A stretch of DNA of 64,000 bases from Chloroflexota bacterium (GTDB taxonomy: Bacteria; Chloroflexota; Anaerolineae; 4572-78; J111): positions 1 through 64,000 of the forward strand of contig BOKF01000003.1 of NCBI GenBank assembly GCA_016860845.1, read 5' to 3'. The first letter of the stretch is position 1. Every line of letters starts with the position of its first letter. This document shows, in pieces, positions 8,713 to 18,600 of this stretch. The position numbers and the translations under genes were made by a program. The notes under the pieces were generated by a model, which saw only the letters and a list, made by a program, of their open reading frames with translations, was not told where the DNA came from and searched no databases.

Positions 8713-9582
8713 CTACCTCTGGGTGCCGGCCATAGAATAGCGGCAGATCTGGGCAAATGGGCAACTGAGACACTTTGCCGGCTCGGGAACTGGCTCAAAG
8801 TAATTAATCTCATACGTGCGATTCATGGCCTCAAAATCAGAGACTATCAGTTGCTCAATGTTTTGAAGCTGTTCGTTTGGAAATTCGTGGGTCCGCCTGG
8901 CGCTGGTGGTTAAGTAGATGAGCTCGCTTTTGATCTTAGCCGAAGGCACCGCATAGAATTGGGTCGCCCACAACACATAAGTCCCAATCTGTAAATCATT
9001 TTCATATTCCTCATCATCAGCACCGGTTTTCCAATCTGAAATGACAATCGTGCCCTCTTGGGTCTGGCTCACATAGTCGACCTTAACGATCCCTTCTATC
9101 TCTCCGATCTTTACCCGGTCAAACTGCTCGTGCCTTAGATACTTCAAACCGCCCAACTGAGGCCAGATGACCCCAAAAAACAGGCTGATTTGATCCAGCC
9201 CATTCTCCCGGACCCTATCAAAGAAGGCTTGATTCACAGGCGCTCCGTTATAGTACTCAACCAACTGGTTCTGAGCGTTGTGTCTGGATTGTTCAACAAG
9301 CTCAATATACCGGTTCCGTGCCACCTGCTCATCCAGACTCAGCCCAAGATAATGTTGTTTGAGCTGATCGTCGAGAACCTGATGGATAAGGGCTCCTTGA
9401 AGCGCAAACCGTTTATCCAGTTTTTTCAACTGCTTGACCTGTTGAATATTAAAATCGGGGGAGTAACGCAAGGCTGCCCCGATATATCTATAATAGTAGG
9501 CACGTTTGCATTCTTCCCAAAGCCGGTGTTTTGTAAAAGACCAGGCGTTGTATTTGTAGAACCAATTTTCCAGTTGAACCAT
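8713..9582 (-). CDS. AddB/Cas4-like PD-(D/E)XK nuclease with Fe-S cysteines
   Basis: A 289-aa protein of the RecB/Cas4 nuclease family. It has an N-terminal WEECKRAYYYRY stretch with C25, GALIH (63-67), VDYV (D169), then ISDWKTG (D183, K185) and the QxxxY motif (Q198, Y202), ending with C271, C274 and C280. One early and three late cysteines are the usual set for a 4Fe-4S cluster in AddB/Cas4 nucleases. The start could be TTG 9594 or ATG 9582; I chose the ATG. It lies 8 bp before the Argonaute start and is therefore co-expressed with it. A role in making guide or end-processed DNA for the pAgo, by analogy with RecBCD/AddAB feeding other pAgos, is inference. Confidence 0.85.
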   Translation of the reverse strand: MVQLENWFYKYNAWSFTKHRLWEECKRAYYYRYIGAALRYSPDFNIQQVKQLKKLDKRFALQGALIHQVLDDQLKQHYLGLSLDEQVARNRYIELVEQSRHNAQNQLVEYYNGAPVNQAFFDRVRENGLDQISLFFGVIWPQLGGLKYLRHEQFDRVKIGEIEGIVKVDYVSQTQEGTIVISDWKTGADDEEYENDLQIGTYVLWATQFYAVPSAKIKSELIYLTTSARRTHEFPNEQLQNIEQLIVSDFEAMNRTYEINYFEPVPEPAKCLSCPFAQICRYSMAGTQR

Positions 9583-9687
9583 TTCTCTTGCCAAATTAAT
9601 GGGTATATGATGTCTTCTTCATCTTCAGACAGGTTGATTCCAATATTAGCAACTCCTCAAATGCCAACTTACACCTCGCAAAGTGTC

Positions 9688-11274
9688 CTACTCCTCATAC
9701 AGCGACTTCACCTTAGACAGGTATTCCCCAGTGCGGTCATACTTCTGAACTTTCTCAAAATACTTCATTGCCCGGCGGTGATCGCCTCGGATGCGATAAT
9801 ATTGCCCCAATTCAAAAAGACTAAACAGATCGGTGGGGTCGATGACGAGCGCCTGGTTGTAGTAACTAATCGCCTGGCGGAAATCTCCGGCCAGGGCATA
9901 GGCCCAGCCGAGTTTGCTGTAAACGATTACAGCCCCCGGGAATTCGGTCCGCACTTCCTCCAACAGAGAAATTGCCTTTTTGTACTGCCCACTAAGACCG
10001 AACGCAATGGCTAGCTTGTACTTAGCCAGCGTTTTATCTTCTGAAACTTCTAAAAACCTGGTCCAGAACTGTGCTGCTGCCTCATAATCCTTGGTTTTGA
10101 CGTAAAGCTCAGCCAACTTTCGGAGGACGTAAGCCAACTGGTTGGACTCTACCGGATAACCGTGATCATATTTTTCGAGAAGACGTCTGAAAGTCTCTTT
10201 GGCCTTCTCGAAATATTCAATGCGCAGGCAAATAGCGGCCATCATTTGTAAATAGGTAGGATGACCTTCGGAGGCGGCTACGGCTGCTTCGGCGTTTTTG
10301 AGAGCTTCGGTATAATCCTCAACCAGCATGGCCTGCTTGGCCCGGTCTAAATAGTATAATGGCGAGGAGGAGTCCGGCCGGAACTGGTAGCGGCGTGTTT
10401 CGGGCAATACAGTCTTCTCTTTCCCCTGCTCCTCAAGTCCGGCAATCACTTTTTCCAGCTCTTTTAGAAAGCTGTCCCAGGTTGGATACCGCAGGTCGGG
10501 ATCTCGTTCCAAACAGCGTAAGATCAGTTTTTCAAAAGCAAGGGGAATATCCGAGTTGATCTCTCTGGGCTTGGTTAACGTTTTGCCCTGCAGACGCTCG
10601 AGATTGCTGTGAAACGGGATATCGCCAGTAGCAATCTCATACAGGATAACCCCAAGTGAGTAAAGATCCGATTTCACCGGAATACGCCGGTTTTCCAGGG
10701 CTACTTCTGGAGCCATATATTCTTCTGTGCCGTGTCCCTGAGTGAAGACCCATACATCTTCTAGACGGCGGCTCGTACCAAAATCAACCAACTTAACCAA
10801 GCCATCATTTCGGACCAAGATATTCTGTGGCTTTATATCACCGTGGATAAAGTGACCCATCGAGCGCAGGCCAGCCACGACTTGCCTAATCCAGTGGAGA
10901 ACGGTGATCAAGGATTGCTTGTTGGCAAAATTCTGGTTATCCAGGATAGTAGCCAAGCTGTGTCCCTCAACCAGTTCCATTTCGATTACAAAAATACCAC
11001 TGATGGTGTGGTAGCCGTAAACTTTGACAATGTTTTCGTGGTTGAACTGCCGGATAATGTCCGGCTCACGCTTCAGATTCTCTTCGCCCAAGTTCTGGTC
11101 AATTGGGACTTTAAGCGCAATCGTATCGCCCTGTTTGGCGATATCACCATCTTTTAAGCGGATTGCCTTGCCGACAATGCCATAACTGCCCCGGCCCAGT
11201 TTTTCGCACAGGCGAAAGGTGTCACCCAAAGTTTCCCCTTCAACCCATCTAAAAATTACCCCACTGCTTTTCAT
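9688..11274 (-). CDS. Serine/threonine protein kinase with C-terminal TPRs
   Basis: A 528-aa cytoplasmic Hanks-type kinase: Gly loop LGRGSYG (27-33), ALK lysine K55, catalytic HGD (144-146, in place of the usual HRD) with IKPQN, DFG at 164-166 and a GTEEYMAPE activation-segment end. All catalytic residues are present. From about residue 315 there are tandem TPR helices for protein contacts. There is no membrane segment. It overlaps the 219-aa gene by 4 bp. Kinases occur in Pgl/BREX type 2 (PglW) and other multi-gene defence systems, where they are thought to signal or regulate; a similar switch role is inferred here. Confidence 0.88.
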   Translation of the reverse strand: MKSSGVIFRWVEGETLGDTFRLCEKLGRGSYGIVGKAIRLKDGDIAKQGDTIALKVPIDQNLGEENLKREPDIIRQFNHENIVKVYGYHTISGIFVIEMELVEGHSLATILDNQNFANKQSLITVLHWIRQVVAGLRSMGHFIHGDIKPQNILVRNDGLVKLVDFGTSRRLEDVWVFTQGHGTEEYMAPEVALENRRIPVKSDLYSLGVILYEIATGDIPFHSNLERLQGKTLTKPREINSDIPLAFEKLILRCLERDPDLRYPTWDSFLKELEKVIAGLEEQGKEKTVLPETRRYQFRPDSSSPLYYLDRAKQAMLVEDYTEALKNAEAAVAASEGHPTYLQMMAAICLRIEYFEKAKETFRRLLEKYDHGYPVESNQLAYVLRKLAELYVKTKDYEAAAQFWTRFLEVSEDKTLAKYKLAIAFGLSGQYKKAISLLEEVRTEFPGAVIVYSKLGWAYALAGDFRQAISYYNQALVIDPTDLFSLFELGQYYRIRGDHRRAMKYFEKVQKYDRTGEYLSKVKSLYEE

Positions 11275-11930
11275 CTTGCTTGATGACCAATCTTCCGTAT
11301 TTCTTGTAGAACCAGTAACTCTTGGTTTTCTTTGGCAGTTCTATATGTTGCCGGCAATTCCTGGATCAATGTTTGTTGGCCAGCCATATCATTGACAGCC
11401 TGGCGCATTACCATTTTATAGACCAACAATTTGCACCTGGGTGGCGAGATCTTGACTCGCTGGCGTTCAAAACCCTGATTAAATACGTTGAATAAGGGAG
11501 CAATCGTCGTCGGGGCCAGACTTGAACGCAGCCAATAGATAAAGACGCACAGCTCGATCGTCTCCCCCGATTGATAATAACTCATCGCCAGATTCTCGAC
11601 CTTCTCCCGAATCTTATTCTCATCACCGCGTTCAAACCGCTCAAATTCCATAGCAATCCAAGGGGCTAGAGTATCTGGATGGAACCAGACCGAGTCGGGG
11701 AAAACCCGGCCCACCTGTTTCCACTGCGCCGAGGCATGAACAGTAATCGGATACTCGGGGATGGCCGGCAGACTCCACTCCAGCCCCAAAGCAAGCAGAT
11801 AACCCAGCCCAGCGGCATGGACGGCGGCATCGGCCAAGCCAGCCTGAAAGAGAGCGGGAAACTTTCTCTTCCCGAAATCAAATGTCTGAAATTCGTGATC
11901 CAGAAGATGCTCAATCTGGCTAATCTTCAT
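11271..11930 (-). CDS. Unknown protein, possible PD-(D/E)XK fold
   Basis: A 219-aa protein between HerA and the kinase, overlapping both by 4 bp. The segment around residues 75-115 reads FPDSVWFHP, then WIAMEFERFERGDENKIREK. A conserved Asp followed by E-F-E and a later Lys is the spacing seen in some PD-(D/E)XK nucleases that bind or cut DNA. The C-terminal half is helical and basic. I cannot confirm the nuclease fold by eye, so the function stays open; partnership with HerA is suggested by tight coupling. Confidence 0.5.
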   Translation of the reverse strand: MKISQIEHLLDHEFQTFDFGKRKFPALFQAGLADAAVHAAGLGYLLALGLEWSLPAIPEYPITVHASAQWKQVGRVFPDSVWFHPDTLAPWIAMEFERFERGDENKIREKVENLAMSYYQSGETIELCVFIYWLRSSLAPTTIAPLFNVFNQGFERQRVKISPPRCKLLVYKMVMRQAVNDMAGQQTLIQELPATYRTAKENQELLVLQEIRKIGHQAR

Positions 11931-13615
11931 CGTCGTCGTTTACCCCAGCGGTCACAGACATTTGGCGACTCACCACCATGAATGAGTGCTTTGTACCCTA
12001 CTTTGACAATCAGCGGCGCCAGGATAGCTCGTCCCGAGATAAGCGCCTCCCCGGTGGAAAGGCTGGGAAGTTCGGCCAGATCAGCCGCTGAGAAATAGTC
12101 GGAGGTCTTTTGGATAAAACGTTGATCATCTGGGTTTTTGATCCGCATGGCGATAATCGTATTACACTGACTGGTCACATCTGAGTCGAGCTTAGAGGGA
12201 CGTTGGCTAACGATGGCAAAGCCTACTCCAAACTTTCGCCCCTCAGCGGCAATCCGCTTGATGATGTTCTTGGAGATGGTCACTTCTCCGGCCGGCGCAA
12301 AGTTATGCCCTTCTTCGTAGACAATATAAACCGGCCGAATGGGATTGCTCTTGTCGCTGGCTGCTTTAAGTAGCTCGCTACTAATCAAAGCAACAATAAC
12401 CTGCCGGGCAGTGTTAGATAGCCCTTGCAAGTCTACAATTGTAATCCGGCCCGGGCTATCATCCCGCTCTCCGACCATCTGTCGCACATCAGTAGGGGAA
12501 CCGATAGAGGCGGTGTAGAAACTCTGGGCTTCGTTGATCATGCGTCGAAGGCGAATGGCAGCAATGTTGGCCGAACCTTCCCGCAAGGCGCTGGCTTCAC
12601 CGGGCGTTAATTTTTCCCAGGTACGCAATGTCTCCAGATCGTTCAGCAGTCCTAGAAGATCCTGGATGTCATGAGGCGCTTCAAAGCGCTCTTTCCAGAA
12701 ACGGATGGCCACATCCATCACACGTTGTTGCGCTTCGGTTAGACCGGGCAGGATACCTACCAACTCATCCATATCCAAACTGGCGAGTTGCAGCGCCAGC
12801 CACTTATTGGCGCCGGCATACTTGTCGTTAAAAGAGGTATTTTGAGGGGTGTAGATCAAAATGCCGCCACCCTCTTGGCTCAATTCTTCCAATGTTGTTT
12901 GAATTTGGCGTAAACTATCGCGATCCTGCGCATCCTGGACAGCATTAATATTGGCATTGAAATTAAGCCGGCCATCTTTGAAAGCTTTTCCGTACTCCCC
13001 ATGGGGATCAAAGACGACAATTGAGGCATTCATATGAGCGACCATACGCTCGATAATCCGCCCGACGGTATAGGATTTACCGGAGCCGGTCATTGCCAGC
13101 ACGGCCAGGTGTTCCGTCGCTAGCGTATTGACGTCCAGGTAGACCGGCACCAGGTTTTGCCCCCTCTCGTAGCCCACCAGATACCCTAGATGAATGCTGG
13201 TATCCTCTGAAAATTCATAGAAGTGAGTCAAAAAGTCGTAATCAACGCCATATACCTTAACACCAGGATTAAGGGGACGGCGGGGAATGCGGATTTCCCC
13301 GGTGCTCTGATCTTTGTAACCGATCAGTTCAATCTTGCCATAGACTGTCTCGCCAGACATCTTGGCTGTGGGTAATATCTCGACCTCACTAATTCCTTCA
13401 CCCAGAGACTGATTGAACATGATGTGGGTGCGAGAGAGGGAGACAATCCGCCCTAATACATCGGCCGAGGTATCTCCTCTGCGCTCCTGGTGGGCAATTC
13501 TGACGAACTCACCCCGCCGGGCGCTGAAACTATCCCGCAGCGCTACAATTAAATTGTTGGGATCGCCGGTGTTGCCGACCAACTTGCCGAGATAATTGTC
13601 ATCCTGAACCATCAT
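11927..13615 (-). CDS. HerA-type DNA translocase/ATPase (HAS barrel plus DUF87)
   Basis: A 562-aa protein with an N-terminal HAS-type barrel (residues ~5-110), Walker A MTGSGKS near 172-180, and a Walker B region YIVYEEGHNF near 430-440, where most relatives have EEAHNF. The late GFAIVSQRPS sensor and arginine region are also present. HerA forms hexameric DNA translocases that normally work with NurA or other nucleases in end resection. It is coupled by 4 bp to genes on both sides. Stand-alone HerA also appears as the motor of several defence systems. Catalytic residues look intact. Confidence 0.9.
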   Translation of the reverse strand: MMVQDDNYLGKLVGNTGDPNNLIVALRDSFSARRGEFVRIAHQERRGDTSADVLGRIVSLSRTHIMFNQSLGEGISEVEILPTAKMSGETVYGKIELIGYKDQSTGEIRIPRRPLNPGVKVYGVDYDFLTHFYEFSEDTSIHLGYLVGYERGQNLVPVYLDVNTLATEHLAVLAMTGSGKSYTVGRIIERMVAHMNASIVVFDPHGEYGKAFKDGRLNFNANINAVQDAQDRDSLRQIQTTLEELSQEGGGILIYTPQNTSFNDKYAGANKWLALQLASLDMDELVGILPGLTEAQQRVMDVAIRFWKERFEAPHDIQDLLGLLNDLETLRTWEKLTPGEASALREGSANIAAIRLRRMINEAQSFYTASIGSPTDVRQMVGERDDSPGRITIVDLQGLSNTARQVIVALISSELLKAASDKSNPIRPVYIVYEEGHNFAPAGEVTISKNIIKRIAAEGRKFGVGFAIVSQRPSKLDSDVTSQCNTIIAMRIKNPDDQRFIQKTSDYFSAADLAELPSLSTGEALISGRAILAPLIVKVGYKALIHGGESPNVCDRWGKRRR

Positions 13616-14772
13616 AGCTGGACTCCTTCGCTCATGTTTTCATCAAAGGCATCAATCCCCTCTAACCAGGCTTCATCGACCGTCTGCTCTCGCAGTAGTC
13701 TGATCGTTTCCCTCAGATAGCTTACCAAAACCTCTCTGGGCATCTCAACCAACCGGCGCGCATACCACAGCGGCAGGGGAGCGATCTCGGGATGGTCGTG
13801 CAAGGTCAGATAAGCAATTAATGAACAGAGCCGATCCAAGTCGGCGGTTGTCCAGCCGCCGCTTTCCCGGTTACCGAGGGTTTCCAATTGCCAGACCGGT
13901 GTTCTTAAGCCGATTCGGGCATGTAGCCCGATAAGACCATAATTAGAGACGATTTTGGGTTCGGCCCGCAATACTTCGCGGCCCAGCGCGTCATAGTAGT
14001 AGGCCGAGGTCCTCCGGCCGCCTCGTAGCATGCCCTGGATGGTCCGCATAATGCCAACTTCTCGCAACCGGCCCCATTCCTGGGAGATGAGTTCAATCGC
14101 TTCCGAGTTAACTGCCTCAGGCGAGGCCAGTTCGCCTTGCTCTCGGATTGCATTCAGTACGGCCCCGAAGTGGCGGGTGGAGACGGAGACAAGCATTGGC
14201 CCTTGGGGATTTTCGGGAAAAATGCGACTCAGATTATTTTCCCAGAAGGTGGTCATGGTACTCATAACTTCTTGCCACTCTTCCTCGATATCCTCATCCT
14301 CAAGAGTGCCAGTTTGCTGGGTCCGGGCCACTAGTAAAGGAATATCAAGCAAGATGATGTCCGGCAGCGTTGTCTCAGCAAACAGGTCGCTGAGAAGTTG
14401 ATAAACCAGCAGGTACTCTTTCCAGGTCAGTCGTTGTCGGGTAGCCAGGTAGTTCATATCGTTGATGTCGATCCGGCTATCCTGGAATGTATCAACAACC
14501 CGGCTACCGGTGACACTTACGTCGTGTCGCAATGCGGCGGCCCCGTAAAGCACCCCGCCGAAGGCAGGCAAAAATTTACTGACGCTGGCAATACCAACAG
14601 CCTTCACCTGCTCGAACCTGGCCTGAGGAATGGCGCGAATGACCTGCCCATGTAAAAACCGGGGGGCATTCGCGTCGATATAGCGCATCTTATTGGCTAT
14701 TTTGCCCACAGTCCCCGGTAAATGCAGGGTCATGGTGGCCGTGATTTCTTTTACTAGTTCAACACTTTCCAT
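13612..14772 (-). CDS. Unknown protein, possible NurA-like HerA partner
   Basis: A 386-aa protein directly upstream of HerA (4-bp overlap). Its central part runs from a glycine-rich FLPAFGGVLYG strand through DVSVTG to PDIILLDIPLL, which resembles the beta strands of NurA nucleases, where an acidic strand carries the catalytic DGS/LDGSL motifs. Here the serines and second acidic residues are not clearly kept, so it may be inactive or unrelated. I chose ATG 14772 because AGGAAAGG lies just upstream and the previous gene's stop is at 14783; the frame also has a GTG at 14799. The NurA assignment rests mostly on context. Confidence 0.45.
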   Translation of the reverse strand: MESVELVKEITATMTLHLPGTVGKIANKMRYIDANAPRFLHGQVIRAIPQARFEQVKAVGIASVSKFLPAFGGVLYGAAALRHDVSVTGSRVVDTFQDSRIDINDMNYLATRQRLTWKEYLLVYQLLSDLFAETTLPDIILLDIPLLVARTQQTGTLEDEDIEEEWQEVMSTMTTFWENNLSRIFPENPQGPMLVSVSTRHFGAVLNAIREQGELASPEAVNSEAIELISQEWGRLREVGIMRTIQGMLRGGRRTSAYYYDALGREVLRAEPKIVSNYGLIGLHARIGLRTPVWQLETLGNRESGGWTTADLDRLCSLIAYLTLHDHPEIAPLPLWYARRLVEMPREVLVSYLRETIRLLREQTVDEAWLEGIDAFDENMSEGVQL

Positions 14773-14782
14773 AGCACCTTTC

Positions 14783-15667
14783 CTATCTGGCGAGGTCACG
14801 TCGTAACATTCGAACGTAAGGCCACAATCCCTGTTGCTGGATGTACTGTTCTAAAGGTTCCATATGAACCACAATCGCCTCACCCTCTTGCTGGATCAGA
14901 TCATTTTGAGCCAAGGCATGCAAGCCGAGGCCGACCTCTGCTGGGGTCAAAGTCAGGCCTAAGACCGATTCTGCGGCATTGATCACCTCTGAGGAAGAGC
15001 GAACACTGGTTCCGGCCAGCAGTACCGACAGGCTGTTGAACAGAGCAGGGTCAAGGTCATCGGCCTGGGTCTCATTCGGCTCAATGGCTGAGCTGGCTGC
15101 ACGCTGGGCCGTTGCCCAGGTGACCAGAGCTTCAAATAAGGCCTGGCGATCTGCTTCGACCGAGAGGCTCGAGGCGCTAAAGAGACGCACCCCGCACAGC
15201 AGCAGCGGGGTGACTGTACTTTTAGGTTGAAGCGCCACCACCACCGGCGTACGATCGGCGGCGGTGACAACGAGCGACCGGCCGGCCGGGCCAACAAAGC
15301 CAAAGTCGGCTTGCACCTGGAGCGACTCTACGCCGGTTGAAGCGCGTAAGTCTTTTTCCTGCGGCAGCAGCGCGTTGGCATTGATAGCCCTAGCTTCTAA
15401 GGCTACCGCCAGACCCAGAAGCTGATCAAGTGAGCCAGCTTCAAAGGGCGGGCACAGAATGCATGGATATGGCAGCCGATAGGCCAGCGTGGCCAACCAA
15501 CGTACCCCTGCCCAGAAGTCACCCTCAAACCATTTCCCGAAGAGAAGCAGCGGCGTCTGTAACCCCTCCGGCAGTTGTTCATGGGGAATGAACACCGGCT
15601 TGGCCATTCGTCTGAGGATGCGGGTCTCGAAGAGCTTTTCTTGACAGGTCAGACAAGTTACTTGCAT
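14783..15667 (-). CDS. Unknown CxxC protein of the defence operon
   Basis: A 294-aa protein with two CxxC pairs, C5/C8 (TCLTCQ) and C69/C72 (PCILCP), which could hold one zinc ion. The rest is an alpha/beta protein followed by helices; the C-terminal third (LTPAEVGLGLHALAQ... and the VVHMEPL strand) has the look of a winged helix. No enzyme motif is seen. It sits 17 bp after the large ATPase and 10 bp before the possible NurA-like gene, so it probably belongs to the ATPase-HerA module. Confidence 0.55.
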   Translation of the reverse strand: MQVTCLTCQEKLFETRILRRMAKPVFIPHEQLPEGLQTPLLLFGKWFEGDFWAGVRWLATLAYRLPYPCILCPPFEAGSLDQLLGLAVALEARAINANALLPQEKDLRASTGVESLQVQADFGFVGPAGRSLVVTAADRTPVVVALQPKSTVTPLLLCGVRLFSASSLSVEADRQALFEALVTWATAQRAASSAIEPNETQADDLDPALFNSLSVLLAGTSVRSSSEVINAAESVLGLTLTPAEVGLGLHALAQNDLIQQEGEAIVVHMEPLEQYIQQQGLWPYVRMLRRDLAR

Positions 15668-15684
15668 GAGCTATTACATCACTT

Positions 15685-18600
15685 TCAGGCCAAAATCACA
15701 GTGGTTTTCACCAGCCCCAACCGCTCCAGTTCTGACAGGTAGGACTCGTGCTCCAGCTTTTTAATGTAGGTTTGCTGGGACAGGGCGGTGTAGATTTCGA
15801 CCCACACCTCCCAGTTGGTCTGTTTACCCTGACCTTCCAGACAGGCCCGACCTTTTTCAGCCACCTGATTGTTGAAGGTTTCGTAGGCCTCTTTGGTGGT
15901 TTTGTAGGTTGGCTGGACGGTAGGTCCAGACCAATCCGGCTCACTCTGAGCGCGCAACAAGCGATTTAGGGCTTGCAGATTTTGATCGTTGATGATCTTT
16001 TTAAGATCCTTTTTGATATCTTCATGAATGTGGACGATTTTGGTCGTCAGGCTGGGAAACTTGGGGGCCGCAGCATCGATTTCAGCGGCCAGTTTATCCA
16101 GCAGAGCCAATCCCTGCTGTGTAGCGGCATAGGCTTGAAGGTCATGTTCCAAGCCGCCCTCGATCTGATCTTGTAAGGTTTCGTACTCTTTGTGCAGAGC
16201 CTCGATGTTCGTCAAAACCGACTGCGGCGCATCCTGTAGAAAAGAATCGAGTGCTTGCCAAGCCGTTTGAGCCTGTCTAAATTGTTCCACAGCGGTGCGC
16301 CAGCGTTCGTACTGCTGGATGAAGCGCTGCCACAGGCCATCTGGGGCAGTTTTAGAGACCAGGTCGGCCAGCTTATTCAAACGGCGCCAGGCAAAATCAT
16401 ACTTGCCCTGGTAGAGATAATTAGAGATTGATAACGGATAAGCGGGCAGCTTCAACCATTCCCGAACCGAAGTTTTCTGATCAACTAAGGTTTTCTCTAA
16501 CTCGCTCTGAATTGAGCGCAATGGCAAAGTTAAGGGCACGGTAGGAAACGGATAAACATCATTGACAGTGGCATAATCGTTAACATCTACAAATTGCTCG
16601 TCAATATTTTTGCGGATCTCATCCCTGGCCTTAGCATACTGTTTGCGCAGCCACAATAGAAACTGGACTTTCTCCCAGAAGGAGAGAGATTTGTAGCGAT
16701 TCTGATAAGACTCGATGTGCGCCTCGGAGAAATTAAAAACCTGGTGGGGGTCGAGTGGACAAATTTTCAGCAGTATTTGCTCAAATTCGTAAACCTCGGC
16801 GATAAATGTGGCCAAAGCATCCACATCCGGCTCTGTTGCCTCTAAAAAAGAAAAATCAATCTTATTTGCAATCTTTTCAGCTTCCTGGAGCTGGTTGAGA
16901 GCCTCGGCTTTGAAGCCCTTTTCCAGCTCCTCGGCCTGGCGGGGGAAGATTGCGCCAATCTCTTTGATCAGATTATCCGCCGTAGTGTTGAGCCAGGTTG
17001 AGACCCGGGTCCGCTGTTCATCCAGAACCGTTTTGCTCACAGCCTTGAATTGCCCCTGGGTGGGCGAGACCACTACACCCAACCCTTGTAGGAAATCGAT
17101 CAGTTGGCTGATCTGTTTGCCTTTCACCTCCAGGTCGCGGGCGGCAAAGAAAAAGTGTTTGGCCAGGTTATCCTCACCGATTTGAGTTTTCATCTCTTGC
17201 AGGAGCCGCACCAATGCCGGCGGCAGGCTGGGTTGGTACGGCTCGGTATCTAGAATTGACAGGCAGTTGACGGTGTAACCCCGGCCCGGATCAACATTCT
17301 TCTTGGCCCCGTTGATGAAATTATTGCGGCTGAGGTCTGTCCAATCAGGCATCTCATTCCTACACAAAACCGGATCAAGCCCGTCCACATTTTCATTCTT
17401 GGCAACCATGTAGCGATAGCCACGGTAGAAATCCTCTTTGCTACTAACAGGTTTGTACCAGATTGGACGCAGCACATAGCCGGATTTTTCTAACTGTTCC
17501 CGCCAATCTCGGAAACGTCCCCGTAACTCTTGCCGCAATCCTTCCCGGGTGGCCAGGGTATGCTGGCTCAAAGTGACCAGGGCCGGGTTGAACAGGTCGT
17601 CTCGGCTCGAGTATTTGATCAAGAATTCCTCCTCAAAGCTATTTAACTTGCGAGGAATAACAGAGCGTTGCAGCAAGGGGTAGCGCTCACTTTCTTTGGC
17701 AAAGCCGTCGATATCCCCATCAGAACCAAACAGCACAATGATGGGATGAACTGTTTCTCGAACCGAGCCTAGCATAGCCGACAACTCCTGAGCCGTTTGG
17801 CTGACATTATCGCCATAGACGACGGTAGCGCGGCCTACGCCGGTCATGGCCAACCCCTCAAAGATCGGCGAACTGAATTCCGACTCAAAGGCCAGGTGGG
17901 GCACATTGGGTAAATTATTGAGCTGCCGCAAGGGGATTTGGTTATCATCCAAGACTTTAGCCATCCCCCGACAAATAGCAGCGGTCCGTTTCTTGGGACT
18001 GGCCGCCTGTTCGGCGGCATATTTTTCGATCGCCTCGGTCAGTTTGGCATCGTTGAAGAAGGAAATATTCCGGCTTTCGACGCTCATCTTGACATTGATC
18101 TTCTTCAACAGCTTGAAAGAGGCGGCCACAAAGCGGCGATCCTGCACAATATACTGCTTAAAGATGCGGTGTAGGGATGGGGCGGCTTGCTCTATCTGGC
18201 CGGCCTCGTCGCCCTCGCTCCGGGGATAGAGTGTAGCGAGCTGCTCGGTGAACTGCTCAAGATCGTCATAAATCACAAAATCGCCGGTTTCTTTGACCCC
18301 CACCGAAAAGGCGCGCAAGGCAGATAAGACGCCACTGACGCTAAATTGGGTGTATGGGTTAGCGTACTCATCGTTGGGTTCATCTGTCTTTTTGAAGCCA
18401 TATTCCGGGGTGACGATGACCCTGGACAATTCGGCCTCGTTAATATGCACCTGGCTTAAACTGGCAAAAGCTGCACCTACGCCTGGGATCTCGGCAGTCA
18501 GCAATTTACCCACCAGCGACGGATCCACGTCGGCGCCCACCGCCCCCGGCAGTTGACCGAAAACTAGCCGGCCCTGTAAGTCGGCGGGGATGCCGGTGAT

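Noticed and set aside
8705..8773. Upstream start of the Argonaute gene at 8773
   Set aside because: Lies inside the nuclease gene; ATG 8704 has a strong ribosome site just after the stop.
9190..10014. Plus-strand frame of 274 codons
   Set aside because: It lies antisense across two well-supported genes and has no motif; shadow frame.
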